From: a virus
Virus record (IMG/VR): IMGVR_UViG_3300032323_002843
Coordinates: 1 to 64,000 of that record
Length of the DNA: 64,000 bases
Direction: 5' to 3' (one strand)
The notes beneath the pieces are model-generated. The model saw only the letters and a list, made by a program, of their open reading frames with translations. It ran no database searches and was not told where the DNA came from. Below, one piece after another: positions 8,788 to 18,473 of this stretch; position 1 is the first letter of the stretch, and the number at the start of each line of letters is the position of its first letter. Position numbers and translations under genes: made by a program.

Positions 8788-11700
8788 TAGACTGTGCGGT
8801 AAGTTGCCTTAATAGCCCATCCAGGAGCGGAAACTGATTGCACTAATGCATTAGCACCACTTAATGCAACACTCATTGTTAATGCAGCTGCAGTTGAACC
8901 AATGTCTGGGGAGCTGTATTCAGTGTACTGAACATTTCCACTTCTCCAGTTACCGATTAATGTTCCTGCGCGTTGGTTTGATCCACTGAAAGCAACGAAA
9001 TCGAAGAATACACCGTTGTATGATGATGTTGGGATTGTTGCTAGTGTTGTAGTGCCTGATACTGAGGAGCTGTAGGAATTATAGTTGGCGTTTAGGAGTT
9101 GAAAGTCGCCTTCTACGTCTAGTTTGGCGATTGGTGTTGTTGTGCCTATACCTACATTACCATTATTGGTAATACGCATGCGTTCAGCATTCCCACCTGC
9201 TGCAAAAATCAAATCTGATTCTGATCTTACGCCAAAGGTATTAATCCCACCACCACTAACTATACCATTCCCATTCCCTATATATCCAACTACTGTTGAT
9301 GTATTAACTTGATATGTTGTGTAAAAGGTAGATGCATCTGATGTTCTAATAATAGCAGCTTGTACGCCACCTAATACATCTAATCTTGCTTGTGGAGATG
9401 TAGTACCTATACCAACATTACCACCAGAGGTGATACGCATACGTTCAGTAGCGTTAGTATGAAATGTAACTCCTCCTCCTGAGGCTGCATACATTTCAAA
9501 TAAACTATTAGTATTATCCCACCATATTCCTCCTTTAGTAGCTCCAGAACTATTGTGATCAAAAGTTATTTGAGTGTACTGCTGGCCAGTATTGTTTAAA
9601 TATAATTGATTTCCATTTCCTGCTGTAACTCCTATACCATTAGAGCCAACAACTGTTAATTTATAGTTTGGTGATGTAGTACCTATACCAACATTACCAT
9701 CAGCATTAATAACTAATTCATAGCGAGAATCTGTTTGGTTTTGAATACCAAACCCACCATTACTTACTCCTATTAGTTGGCTTGTAAGAAGGTATGTTTT
9801 AGAACCAATACCAGCTGATGCCATTTTTATTGAGGTAGTGCCTGAAGATTGATATAAATCTAAAGTAGCACTTGGAGATGTAGTGCCTATACCAACACTA
9901 CCTCCAGAGGTGATACGCATACGTTCGGAGCCATTAACCCAAAAACGCATAAAATCAGCACTATTATCATAAGTAATTCTACCTATAACCTTGCTATCAG
10001 TATCCCCGAATAATATATTTGCTTCATTATTTGTATCCCCAACAATTGATATTCCACCACCAGATAGGGTTCTTACTTCTAATGCATAAGCAGGAACTGT
10101 AGTACCTATACCTAATCCTGTAGAGGTTAGGCGCATTCTTTCTGAGCCTGATGCAAAGAAAAACATCCTTGCATCACCCATATAAATGGACTCGTTAGAA
10201 CCTAAACTTGCTCCATTAAATATACCTGAATAATTTGAATCAGAGTATGTTGTTAATTTTGTGGCAGCACTACCAAAACGACCTGTACCATTAACATCAA
10301 GTGTTGTTGCTGGGGATGTAGTACCTATACCAACATTACCACCAGATGTGATGCGGAGGCGTTCGGTGTTGTTAGTTTGGAGTGCTAATGGATGATTAGT
10401 TGATGTTCCAAAATAACCTACTCCACCACCATTAATAATTTCAGTGTTTGTTGTTCCATCGAAAGAACTTATATATCCATTAACTTGGAATGTTCTTGTT
10501 GGAGATGTAGTGCCTATACCAATACTTCCGCTTCTACCAGATATTATTCCACCGCCGCTACCTAATTTAATAGAGGCTACTCCTTGATCTTGTTGACCAT
10601 AGATACCAATAGTGTTTGCTACGTTTATATCCCACAATTCAGCATCATCACCACCTCTAAAGTACATTGCACCATTTGCATTAGCATAAACGGCTCCTGT
10701 TGCTCTTATATCTCCAGTTACATCTAATTTATAGGCAGGGGAGATAGATCCTATACCAACATTAGTTCCATTATCAAAAATAGATCCTGTTGTTAATGAA
10801 GTTGATGAAGCCCATCTAGCTATGTAGTTTGTAGAGCCACCAGATACACTTCCTCCACCACTTCCAGCAACTGTGATTACATCACCACTAGAGTTAACTG
10901 CTAAGTAAGCAGTTGCTGTACCAGCAAATGATGCTGTAGAGGTGTATGCTGGAAGGAAGAATTGTCTTGTATGTAAATTGAATTGAGCTACTAATGCATC
11001 TGATGCTGTATTAGTACCTCTTAAAATTCTAAAATATGGATTAGCATCATTTTGAAATACATCAAGCATTGATGCTGATGTGTACGATGTGCCTGCTTGG
11101 AAGAATATTTGTCCTCCTTCTGTTGTACTTTTAGGACCTAAAAATAAATTACCTTCTGAAGATACTGATGTAGCACCTATAGATACAGTTCCATTGACGT
11201 GGAGAGTAGTTGCTGGAGATGTGGTGCCAATACCAACACTACCAGAAGGTGTTATTTGATAAGCATAACTACCATCTGTGTTGTTATATAATCCAAAATT
11301 TCCATTATTTAAAGAATATAAATGCCAATCTTTACCTGTTGTTGATGTTGTATTATTTATTCTAATACTAGAAAGTAAACCAGTACCTGTTGATCTAATA
11401 GAACCAACTACATCTAAAGCTACAGATGGAGAAGTAGTGCCTATACCAACACTTCCTGCGTTTACATCAAGGATAATATCTTTACCAGATAACATATTTC
11501 TTATAATAAGATCTCCTTGAACACCTCCTGATACTATTTCGCTTCCACCTTCATATCCTATATATCCACTTTCAATATTATTACCATCAAATCTAACTGC
11601 TGCCATTCTATTAGCAGCGTTAGATGATAATCTAACAAGGCTTCTATTGTTAGTATCATATCCAATATCTAATTTAAATCCTGGATTTGTAGTACCTATA

Positions 11701-14700
11701 CCAACATTACCATCATTCTTAATTCTTATAGCCTCAGTGGTATTATTTGTTAAGAATTGAACATCACTATTTTCATAGTTTTGAAATCTTAAAACATTAC
11801 TATTATATCCTATTCTTAATCCATCTGTAGCTGTTGCTCCTGTTACTGAGTCTGTAATTCTGATATATCCAAGACCATCTGAAGAGCCATGAACATGAAG
11901 TACATTAGCTGGAGTTGTAGTGCCTATACCAACATTGCCATTACTTCCACTAATTAGCATTCTAATAGATCCACTAGTTTCAAAAGCAAGATCTTGAACG
12001 TCATTAGTACCTAATAATGCTTGAGCACCAAAACTATTTCCTCCTTGAATATAAACGTTTGTTGCTGTTGGAGCGAATGACGCTGATACTGCGTTTGTAG
12101 CGAACGAAGCACTAACAGCAGTTGATGCAAACGAAGCTGAAGTAGCATTATCTGCTCTTGAGGCGGTTCCTAATAAAGAACCAGTAATTCCAGTTCCTAC
12201 TACGTTTAATGATCCTGTTATACTAACACTACCAGTAAACTGGTGAGTATTGCTCATTAAACTACCGAATCTAGTTGATCCAGTTACAAAGTCAGTAGAC
12301 GATGTAATTGTTTGAGCAACAATTGTTTGAGCCGTTAAAGTGCCTCTAACGGTAAAGTTATCAGCGCTTGATGCTGTAAATGATGTGTTTGCTTGAGTTG
12401 CAAATGATGCTGAAATAGCATTTGTTGCGAACGAAGCACTTACTGCTGTTGTTGCAAATGAAGCAGATACTGCTGTAGATGAGAACGATGCTGATGTAGC
12501 ATTATCCGCTCTTGAAGCCGTTCCTAGTAAAGAACCAGTGAATGAAGTTGCTGTTGTACTTCCGCTTATGTTAAGTGAACCTGTTACTGTGTGAGTATCG
12601 GTGATTATGCTACCGATATTAACACCAGTTGGTGTTACTTCGAATTCACGAGCACTACCTGTTACTACAGTTAGGGAGCCTGTGATTTGTGTGTTGCCAC
12701 TAAATCTTGCAGTACCATTTACGTCAAACCTAAAACCTGCGTTAGTTTGACTATTTATAGCTACGTTACCATTATTAAAAATATTTAATCTTGGTGTATA
12801 TACTTGACTATTACTATTTGAACCAAAAACCAATGATAAAGTATCAACGTCTTTATCCCATATCATTCCTAAATCATATTGAAAACTATCTTGTGCAAAT
12901 AAATAAGCTGGTTTTGCTCCGGCAACGTTTGCAGTTCCTATAACTATTCTACTTACGTTACCATTTCTTTGTATTGCTCCTGCTGCATTTGTAGCTATAG
13001 CAAAATTATTAGAACCAAAAGTAATTGCATCATGAGTAAATCCAAACCTACTAGCATTACTTGAATTTATATAAGCATTTGCAACAGGTCCTACTCTTAA
13101 AGCAGCATTAAATACCCCCGTAAACGAACCAGTATTAAATGTAGGGTTAATATCTAATCCTACTAATACATCATTGTTTGCTGATGCTGTTAAAGCTGTG
13201 TTTATTAACTGACCCCTTGCTATTGCGCTTGATGCAGTTTCTGAGCCACCTAATGTTAATTTAGTTGCAGTACCTAATGTGGTTGTTCCTATTGCTATAT
13301 CGCCTTCAAAATAAGACCTATTACCTGATTGAGCATATATATCCCAATTACCACTAACACTGGTTTCTGCAGCATTATTAAATAATATACCGACATTAGC
13401 TACGCTACCTGCCGTTAAATTAGCTATTCTTAAAGCAATTTGTCTACTTACTGCACCACTACCTCCCTTAAATACATCTCTATAATCATAACCATTAAAA
13501 TTTGATATTGTTCCTGTACCTGTTACTGCACTTCCAACAGAATAAGCATTTGCTGTTGATGTTGTATTAGCACTAACATTTACTGCTGAGTTAAATCCTG
13601 TCATAGTTACAGCAGTAGATGGATTGTTTATGTCTGATTGTATACCGTTAACATTACCTGTATTTGTTGATGAAACAGTTGCAATGCTACGAATACCATA
13701 CATCTGACCCGAACTACTATTTACAGTATTAGAATTTACTATCAAGCTAGTATCACCATTTACAGCAGGTGCAGCATTTATTGTTGTAACCCCCTGTACT
13801 CTTGCACTACCACTTACATCTAACCTAAAAGCACTAGATCCAGTAATTCCAATTCCAACGTTACCAAAAATGGTATGGTTAGAACCAGTTACTAATAAGC
13901 TACCAGTAAATGTCTGAGTATTAGCTAAACTATTACCAAATATATTAGATCCACTAGAATAAACAGTGCTTGAAGTTATTGTTTGAGCAATAATTGTTTG
14001 AGCAGTTAAAGTGCCTCTAACAGTAAAGTTATCGGCTGAAGATGCTGTTTGTGCTGTAGTTGTAAGTGAAGCAGTAGCAGCATAAGAAGCACTTGTTGCT
14101 GTTGCTGCATTTCCACTAATAGAAGCACTAATAAATGATTTATTTTCCCATTTAGCGGCAGTTGTATCATAAACTAATGCTTGTCCGCTTAGAGGACCTG
14201 ATATTAATACATCAGATAAGCCTGCTAAAGTTGTTGTTACTACTGATCCTCCACCACCTGATCCTCCTACTTGTCTAAATAAACCTCCAGGTTGGATATT
14301 GAATGTAGCATTATTAGTAAAATCAGCATCATATCTTGCAACAATAGCTCCTAAATAAATTGCATTTGCTGCAGTGTTTGGTGCTTCAACAAACGGTTCA
14401 TAAGGTATGTTTGATGTTGCATCTGTTTGTGTTGCATACACAGCATTACCGTAATAAACAACTATTGCTTTTGCTACTGAATTTGGAAAATAAAATACAC
14501 GTTGAATCGACCATCTGTTTTGGAAAATACCTGTTGGTACAGGTGTTAATACACCGTTGTTTGAATATTGTGATGGATCGATTGTTGTGTAACCAACCCC
14601 TCCATTTGTATCATATACCCAAGTAGAGCCTGATTGTCTGTATCTGAATATTTTAGATACATTAGTACCATTATCAGTGGCGTAGGATGGATTATTTGGA

Positions 14701-15821
14701 TCTACAGGATAGTTAGAACCAGGTGAATAAGCAGTACCGCTTGCTACTATTAAACTACCTGTTGAAGATCCACTAGGTGCTAAGGTATATCCTGATAATT
14801 TTAAAGGTCCAAATGCTCTATTAAATATATTTTGTTGTTGTTCAAAACCATATGCTACAGAAGGTTGTGTTTTAACACCGTTAATTGTAGATCCGTTTTG
14901 AAACAATACAACACCTATATTAATTTCTGTATCAAACTGTCCAGCAGCATATGGTGTACCTTGTTGGTAAATATTACCGGTCGAATCAATAGATACAAAG
15001 GCTTGTTGGTAGGATGCCGTAAGTGGTGCAATACTAGCTGATAAATTACCCCAGTTTAAATATTGAATAGTGGGGTATGGATTATCAGTTAAACTAGCGT
15101 TTAAATTTACAATAATACCACTACCACTACTAACTTGATATGTAGTAGATCCAGTAACAGCTGTAATTAAACCTCCATTTAATAAACCAGTATATAAGTT
15201 ACCTTCTAACCAACGTAAACGAGTTGTATTGGTGTATCCTTTACTATTTTGAGAGAAATATAAGTCATTTGTAGATCCACTTACAAAAATGTAAGAAGCA
15301 GATACTGAAGTATCTATATTTGTTGTTACAGGATCAAATCTATGGTATCCTGTTTGTCTAATATCACCAAATATTTGTACTGATGCTGTAGTAGCTGCTT
15401 GAGATCCTGAAATTATAATGCTACCAGATAATGTTGTATTACCAGTTAATGTATTGTTTCCTACTTGAGTAGTAGAACCACTTACTAATAATGAACCTGT
15501 AATTGTAGTTGATGAATTACGGAAGTTTGTTGTGCCAAATATATTAGTAGATCCACTAATATCAACACTGCCACTTAGAATAGTATTTCCTCTTAATGTG
15601 TTTGAACCACTAGTAAATAAGCTTCCAGTTACTGTTTGAGTACCTATAAATGTATTTGAACCAGTAGTAGCAAATGTACTACTGTCTTTACCATCTAATA
15701 AATCTGCATTATTAGAATAGCTAGAGGTTCCAAATAAAGAACCAGTTACACCATTAGTAACATTAAGAGAACTTAGGCTGGCGTCAGAGCCAGATACGAT
15801 GACTTTTTTCCAAGATGGCAT
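8787..15821 (-). CDS. Giant tail fibre with GVGIGTTSP repeats, no S74 domain
   Basis: A 2344-residue fibre that begins MPSWKKVIVSGSDASL, close to the start of the gene at 16201-17301 (MATWKKVIVSGSSAEL), which suggests a common attachment domain. Residues about 1-1150 carry TGSL, SASFA and TLTAQTIVAQTITSST modules with a non-repetitive stretch near 250-520. The C-terminal half has about twelve GNVGIGTTSP units. The end (VFFDFVAFSGSNQRAGTLIGN to AIKATYRTV) is a different, S74-free tip seen once in the window. It may bind a different receptor from its neighbour, or fold without a cleaved chaperone. Confidence 0.88.
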   Translation of the reverse strand: MPSWKKVIVSGSDASLSSLNVTNGVTGSLFGTSSYSNNADLLDGKDSSTFATTGSNTFIGTQTVTGSLFTSGSNTLRGNTILSGSVDISGSTNIFGTTNFRNSSTTITGSLLVSGSTTQVGNNTLTGNTTLSGSIIISGSQAATTASVQIFGDIRQTGYHRFDPVTTNIDTSVSASYIFVSGSTNDLYFSQNSKGYTNTTRLRWLEGNLYTGLLNGGLITAVTGSTTYQVSSGSGIIVNLNASLTDNPYPTIQYLNWGNLSASIAPLTASYQQAFVSIDSTGNIYQQGTPYAAGQFDTEINIGVVLFQNGSTINGVKTQPSVAYGFEQQQNIFNRAFGPLKLSGYTLAPSGSSTGSLIVASGTAYSPGSNYPVDPNNPSYATDNGTNVSKIFRYRQSGSTWVYDTNGGVGYTTIDPSQYSNNGVLTPVPTGIFQNRWSIQRVFYFPNSVAKAIVVYYGNAVYATQTDATSNIPYEPFVEAPNTAANAIYLGAIVARYDADFTNNATFNIQPGGLFRQVGGSGGGGSVVTTTLAGLSDVLISGPLSGQALVYDTTAAKWENKSFISASISGNAATATSASYAATASLTTTAQTASSADNFTVRGTLTAQTIIAQTITSSTVYSSGSNIFGNSLANTQTFTGSLLVTGSNHTIFGNVGIGITGSSAFRLDVSGSARVQGVTTINAAPAVNGDTSLIVNSNTVNSSSGQMYGIRSIATVSSTNTGNVNGIQSDINNPSTAVTMTGFNSAVNVSANTTSTANAYSVGSAVTGTGTISNFNGYDYRDVFKGGSGAVSRQIALRIANLTAGSVANVGILFNNAAETSVSGNWDIYAQSGNRSYFEGDIAIGTTTLGTATKLTLGGSETASSAIARGQLINTALTASANNDVLVGLDINPTFNTGSFTGVFNAALRVGPVANAYINSSNASRFGFTHDAITFGSNNFAIATNAAGAIQRNGNVSRIVIGTANVAGAKPAYLFAQDSFQYDLGMIWDKDVDTLSLVFGSNSNSQVYTPRLNIFNNGNVAINSQTNAGFRFDVNGTARFSGNTQITGSLTVVTGSAREFEVTPTGVNIGSIITDTHTVTGSLNISGSTTATSFTGSLLGTASRADNATSASFSSTAVSASFATTAVSASFATNAISASFATQANTSFTASSADNFTVRGTLTAQTIVAQTITSSTDFVTGSTRFGSLMSNTHQFTGSVSITGSLNVVGTGITGSLLGTASRADNATSASFASTAVSASFATNAVSASFAPTATNVYIQGGNSFGAQALLGTNDVQDLAFETSGSIRMLISGSNGNVGIGTTTPANVLHVHGSSDGLGYIRITDSVTGATATDGLRIGYNSNVLRFQNYENSDVQFLTNNTTEAIRIKNDGNVGIGTTNPGFKLDIGYDTNNRSLVRLSSNAANRMAAVRFDGNNIESGYIGYEGGSEIVSGGVQGDLIIRNMLSGKDIILDVNAGSVGIGTTSPSVALDVVGSIRSTGTGLLSSIRINNTTSTTGKDWHLYSLNNGNFGLYNNTDGSYAYQITPSGSVGIGTTSPATTLHVNGTVSIGATSVSSEGNLFLGPKSTTEGGQIFFQAGTSYTSASMLDVFQNDANPYFRILRGTNTASDALVAQFNLHTRQFFLPAYTSTASFAGTATAYLAVNSSGDVITVAGSGGGSVSGGSTNYIARWASSTSLTTGSIFDNGTNVGIGSISPAYKLDVTGDIRATGAVYANANGAMYFRGGDDAELWDINVANTIGIYGQQDQGVASIKLGSGGGIISGRSGSIGIGTTSPTRTFQVNGYISSFDGTTNTEIINGGGVGYFGTSTNHPLALQTNNTERLRITSGGNVGIGTTSPATTLDVNGTGRFGSAATKLTTYSDSNYSGIFNGASLGSNESIYMGDARMFFFASGSERMRLTSTGLGIGTTVPAYALEVRTLSGGGISIVGDTNNEANILFGDTDSKVIGRITYDNSADFMRFWVNGSERMRITSGGSVGIGTTSPSATLDLYQSSGTTSIKMASAGIGSKTYLLTSQLIGVSNGGFGIQNQTDSRYELVINADGNVGIGTTSPNYKLTVVGSNGIGVTAGNGNQLYLNNTGQQYTQITFDHNSSGATKGGIWWDNTNSLFEMYAASGGGVTFHTNATERMRITSGGNVGIGTTSPQARLDVLGGVQAAIIRTSDASTFYTTYQVNTSTVVGYIGNGNGIVSGGGINTFGVRSESDLIFAAGGNAERMRITNNGNVGIGTTTPIAKLDVEGDFQLLNANYNSYSSSVSGTTTLATIPTSSYNGVFFDFVAFSGSNQRAGTLIGNWRSGNVQYTEYSSPDIGSTAAALTMSVALSGANALVQSVSAPGWAIKATYRTV
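9130..11930 (-). repeat. About 12 copies of GNVGIGTTSP-coding repeat in second giant fibre
   Basis: The same DNA unit as in the neighbouring gene. Three more degenerate units (for example GNVGIGITGSS and GDIAIGTTTL) lie further towards the N-terminus. Confidence 0.88.
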
Positions 15822-15853
15822 ACTATATTACAATTTATACTGTGGTTAGATAC

Positions 15854-15872
15854 ATACACTTATGCCGTGTAT
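15854..15872 (-). other. Inverted repeat in leader of giant fibre gene
   Basis: ATACAC and GTGTAT flank a 7-base loop in the 104-nt gap between 15821 and 15926. No coding potential is seen in the gap. Confidence 0.4.
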
Positions 15873-15909
15873 ATGCCTACTTCCTGTTAAGGCCTACAGT
15901 GTTGTGCAT

Positions 15910-15917
15910 ATAAATAT
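15910..15917 (-). promoter_or_regulatory. ATATTTAT motif, 88 nt before giant fibre ATG (15821)
   Basis: It is centred in the palindrome GCATATTTATATGC. Confidence 0.45.
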
Positions 15918-15925
15918 GCAATAAG

Positions 15926-16183
15926 TTATTGCTTGCCTGATTTCTTTAAGTACAGGTTCTGTAGCTTTATAATCATATTATAAAACATTTCTACCTGATG
16001 CCCTTTCAAATCAGCATTACCTAATACCTTAAGTAAAAACTCTAATTCAGATAATTCCAACTCATTGTTTGATTGAGGTTGGGGTGTTGGTTGGGGTGTT
16101 GGTTGGGGTTGTGGAATAAATTCTGTTTGTTCTTGTTGAACAGGATTTTGTCCTACTACTGTGTTTTTTGAAACAAATGCCAT
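15926..16183 (-). CDS. Small Gln/Pro-rich protein in fibre locus
   Basis: An 85-residue protein starting MAFVSKNTVVGQNPV. A linker of QPQPTPQPTPQPQ follows, then a helical end (LSELEFLLKVLGNADLKGHQVEMFYNMIIKLQNLY). I choose the ATG at 16183 over a GTG at 16204, because the GTG lies inside the preceding gene's stop region and adds only a short lysine-rich stretch. I do not recognise the family. A flexible linker plus a helical pair between fibre genes suggests a fibre assembly or hinge component, but this is inference. Confidence 0.6.
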   Translation of the reverse strand: MAFVSKNTVVGQNPVQQEQTEFIPQPQPTPQPTPQPQSNNELELSELEFLLKVLGNADLKGHQVEMFYNMIIKLQNLYLKKSGKQ

Positions 16184-16200
16184 AACTTTTTTAAAATTTA

Positions 16201-17301
16201 TCACGAGTAAATATAAATATCACCACCGTTTGTTAACCACATATTACCAGTTCCGTTAGTGCCTCCCCAAGTTGGAGCAGCAGATGGAGCAGATCCCTGA
16301 TTGATTTTAGCAGATACAACATATTCGTCAGCTGTTACTGATGTTGATGTACCTGCAACATCATACGCCATTGCCCATCTTCCATAGGTACCAGCTGATC
16401 CTGCTTCAATGAAGAATGCAGAGCCTACACCAGATGCATTGTATTGAGCAATGATACCAGAGTCTTGTAATGTATTAGATCCACTATTAATTAAAATAAA
16501 CTGATCTTTAACGTATAGGTTTGTTGAGTTAATAAATGATGCAGTACCGTTAACTGTTAAGTCACCTTGTACTATTAAATTATTATTAAAGGTTGAATTT
16601 CCTGTTACTTGTAAACCACCAGCTTGAATTACAGAACCAGTAGCGATAGTTACTTGATTAGCATCTTCACTTATAAAGCTATTTGCTAAACCTGTACCTG
16701 TCCATTTTGTATGGTAACCAGAAGTTAAAGCAGCAGCACCTGAAATTCCTAATGTTACTGCAACTGAACCATTATATGATGATACGCTACCAGATAAACC
16801 AGAAACAAAGGATAATGCTTGTCCTAAAGCACCAATAAATGAACCACTAAATGAGCCTGTTAAGCTTGAATTAGCACCTGTTAATTGAATTGAAGTAGCA
16901 CCTGTGATTGTAGTGCCATTATCAGTTAAACTAGAATCAACAAATTTACCAGCACTAGAATCCCATTTAGTAACAATATTGTTAGCTAATTGAGCAGCAC
17001 CAGAAACAGCAACGGTTGCGGTTGTAGAACCACTATAAAGGAAAGGAACAACACCTGTACCTTGTGTTAAAGCAGGTAATTCAGCAACACCTTTAAAAGA
17101 TCCACTGAAGGAACCAGTCATTGTTACACCAGTAGCACCAGTAGTTGCTACTATATTTCCTGTACCATTAATTGGGGTAGTTGATAAGTTCGAAACTGAA
17201 CCACCACCGATTACTACTGAACCTGAGGTAAGGTTATCTACTTTTAATGCGGCTAGTTCTGCACTACTACCTGATACTATGACTTTTTTCCAAGTTGCCA
17301 T
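16201..17301 (-). CDS. Tail fibre-like protein (366 aa)
   Basis: It begins MATWKKVIVSGSSAELAALKV, matching the N-terminus of the 2344-residue fibre. The middle holds repeated GSFSGSF, ALSFVSGLSGSVSSYNGSV and SGAAxLxxxYHTKW segments. The end (LYVKDQFILINSGSNTLQDSGI, then a Gly-rich tip ending WLTNGGDIYIYS) resembles short phage fibre or collar proteins. It has no GNVGIGTTSP copies and no S74 chaperone. It is probably a shorter fibre or adaptor that uses the same docking domain as its large neighbour. Its last codons contain an ATATTTAT motif used by the next gene. Confidence 0.75.
   Translation of the reverse strand: MATWKKVIVSGSSAELAALKVDNLTSGSVVIGGGSVSNLSTTPINGTGNIVATTGATGVTMTGSFSGSFKGVAELPALTQGTGVVPFLYSGSTTATVAVSGAAQLANNIVTKWDSSAGKFVDSSLTDNGTTITGATSIQLTGANSSLTGSFSGSFIGALGQALSFVSGLSGSVSSYNGSVAVTLGISGAAALTSGYHTKWTGTGLANSFISEDANQVTIATGSVIQAGGLQVTGNSTFNNNLIVQGDLTVNGTASFINSTNLYVKDQFILINSGSNTLQDSGIIAQYNASGVGSAFFIEAGSAGTYGRWAMAYDVAGTSTSVTADEYVVSAKINQGSAPSAAPTWGGTNGTGNMWLTNGGDIYIYS
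16213..16220 (-). promoter_or_regulatory. ATATTTAT motif, 29 nt before ATG at 16183
   Basis: It lies inside the last codons of the upstream fibre gene (DIYIYS) and so is partly constrained by coding. Confidence 0.35.
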
Positions 17302-17329
17302 TTGCTGAGTTTGTTAGAGTTGTCTAATA

Positions 17330-17337
17330 ATAAATAT
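17330..17337 (-). promoter_or_regulatory. ATATTTAT motif, 28 nt before ATG at 17301
   Basis: Coding strand: AAATAATATTTATTATTAG, 3 nt after the upstream stop. Confidence 0.5.
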
Positions 17338-17340
17338 TAT

Positions 17341-18471
17341 TTAATCTAAACCCACGTACATGTTTGTAGAGGTAAACCAAATACCTCCATTCGGTGCTAT
17401 GCCTGTTGGGTTTGATGATTGGGTTGCAAACTGTACAATGCTCTGCGAAACAGTCAATACAGGTTGCTGTGTTGTAAAATTTTTAATTATAAATAAATTA
17501 CTATGTAACTCAGTATTTCCACTACTAGATACGTTAAAGTATGTGGTGCTACCTGATTTTATTAAAAATAAATTTGTTGGGTTGGTTTGGTTTTCAATAA
17601 TTAAACTACTAGTAAAACTATTCAAACCAGTAAATGAAGCTGTACCAACAAACAATAATGTGTCTGCGTTTGATATAAACCCACTGCTTGTAGTTGAATT
17701 TAAACTTAACGAACCTGATATGATTACAGATTGTGAAAGTGGATTAACGTACGATGCAGTTAAAGTATAAGAAGCACTAGTTGAAGAACTAGCATATGAT
17801 GCGGATGTTGCTAATAATGTATAAGATGAACTAATAGCCCAGCTTGATGTGCCTTGTAAACTACCAGTTACACCACCATAAGCATTTAGTGATCCACTTA
17901 CTATTAAAGAACCAGTAACTAATTCTTGAGATGAAGTGATTATTTGCACTACTAAAGTAGTGGCTGTAATAGTATCTCTTACATTAAGTGAACCTGAAAT
18001 TGAAGCACTAGTATTAACTAGAAACCCATATGAACCAACAGAAGCTGTATAACTTCCACTTGCTATTTGGGTTAAATTTAAATCAACAAATGAACTACTT
18101 AAATTTTCAAATGATCCAGATAAAATAGAAATACTAGAACTATTGTTAGTAATTCTGGTATCAAACGAAGCACTATCTTGTCTGTAGCTACTACTTAAAA
18201 TTGCTAAGCTCCCACTTGTAGAGGTAATTCTACTATCAAATGAAGCACTAGCAGATACAAAAGTTGATGTTAAAGTATAATTAGGAGCAAGTGAAGCAGT
18301 TGCTGCAAAAGATGAACTTACAGCTTGTGAGGCAGTACCTAATAAACTACCTGTAAATCCATTAGTTGATGTAATAGAGCCAGTAATGGTCTGAGATCCA
18401 CTAACAAGCAATGAGCCTGTTATTGTTAGACCTCTACTAAAATCACTCTGTTTGACACCAAATTTAGCCAT
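17341..18471 (-). CDS. Tail fibre-like protein (376 aa), SASY-repeat type
   Basis: Starts MAKFGVKQSDFSRGLTITGSL and is made of TGSLLVSGS, SASFDSRIT and SASYASSSTSASY repeats around a module TLVVQIITSSQELVTGSLIV, shared with the truncated gene at 1-906. The C-terminus (NPTGIAPNGGIWFTSTNMYVGLD) is a small distinct tip. Repeats of this kind form trimeric beta structures in phage fibres. No S74 domain is present. It begins 2 nt after the stop of the preceding structural gene, at the head of the fibre locus. Confidence 0.72.
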   Translation of the reverse strand: MAKFGVKQSDFSRGLTITGSLLVSGSQTITGSITSTNGFTGSLLGTASQAVSSSFAATASLAPNYTLTSTFVSASASFDSRITSTSGSLAILSSSYRQDSASFDTRITNNSSSISILSGSFENLSSSFVDLNLTQIASGSYTASVGSYGFLVNTSASISGSLNVRDTITATTLVVQIITSSQELVTGSLIVSGSLNAYGGVTGSLQGTSSWAISSSYTLLATSASYASSSTSASYTLTASYVNPLSQSVIISGSLSLNSTTSSGFISNADTLLFVGTASFTGLNSFTSSLIIENQTNPTNLFLIKSGSTTYFNVSSSGNTELHSNLFIIKNFTTQQPVLTVSQSIVQFATQSSNPTGIAPNGGIWFTSTNMYVGLD

Positions 18472-18473
18472 TG

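Noticed and set aside
2500-11930. CRISPR-like regular repeats
   Set aside because: The repeats lie in frame in long fibre genes, encode GNVGIGTTSP, have irregular and long spacing, and no cas genes are near.
1915-15821. Diversity-generating retroelement targeting the fibres
   Set aside because: No reverse transcriptase, template repeat or adenine-biased variable tail is visible in the window. It could still lie outside.
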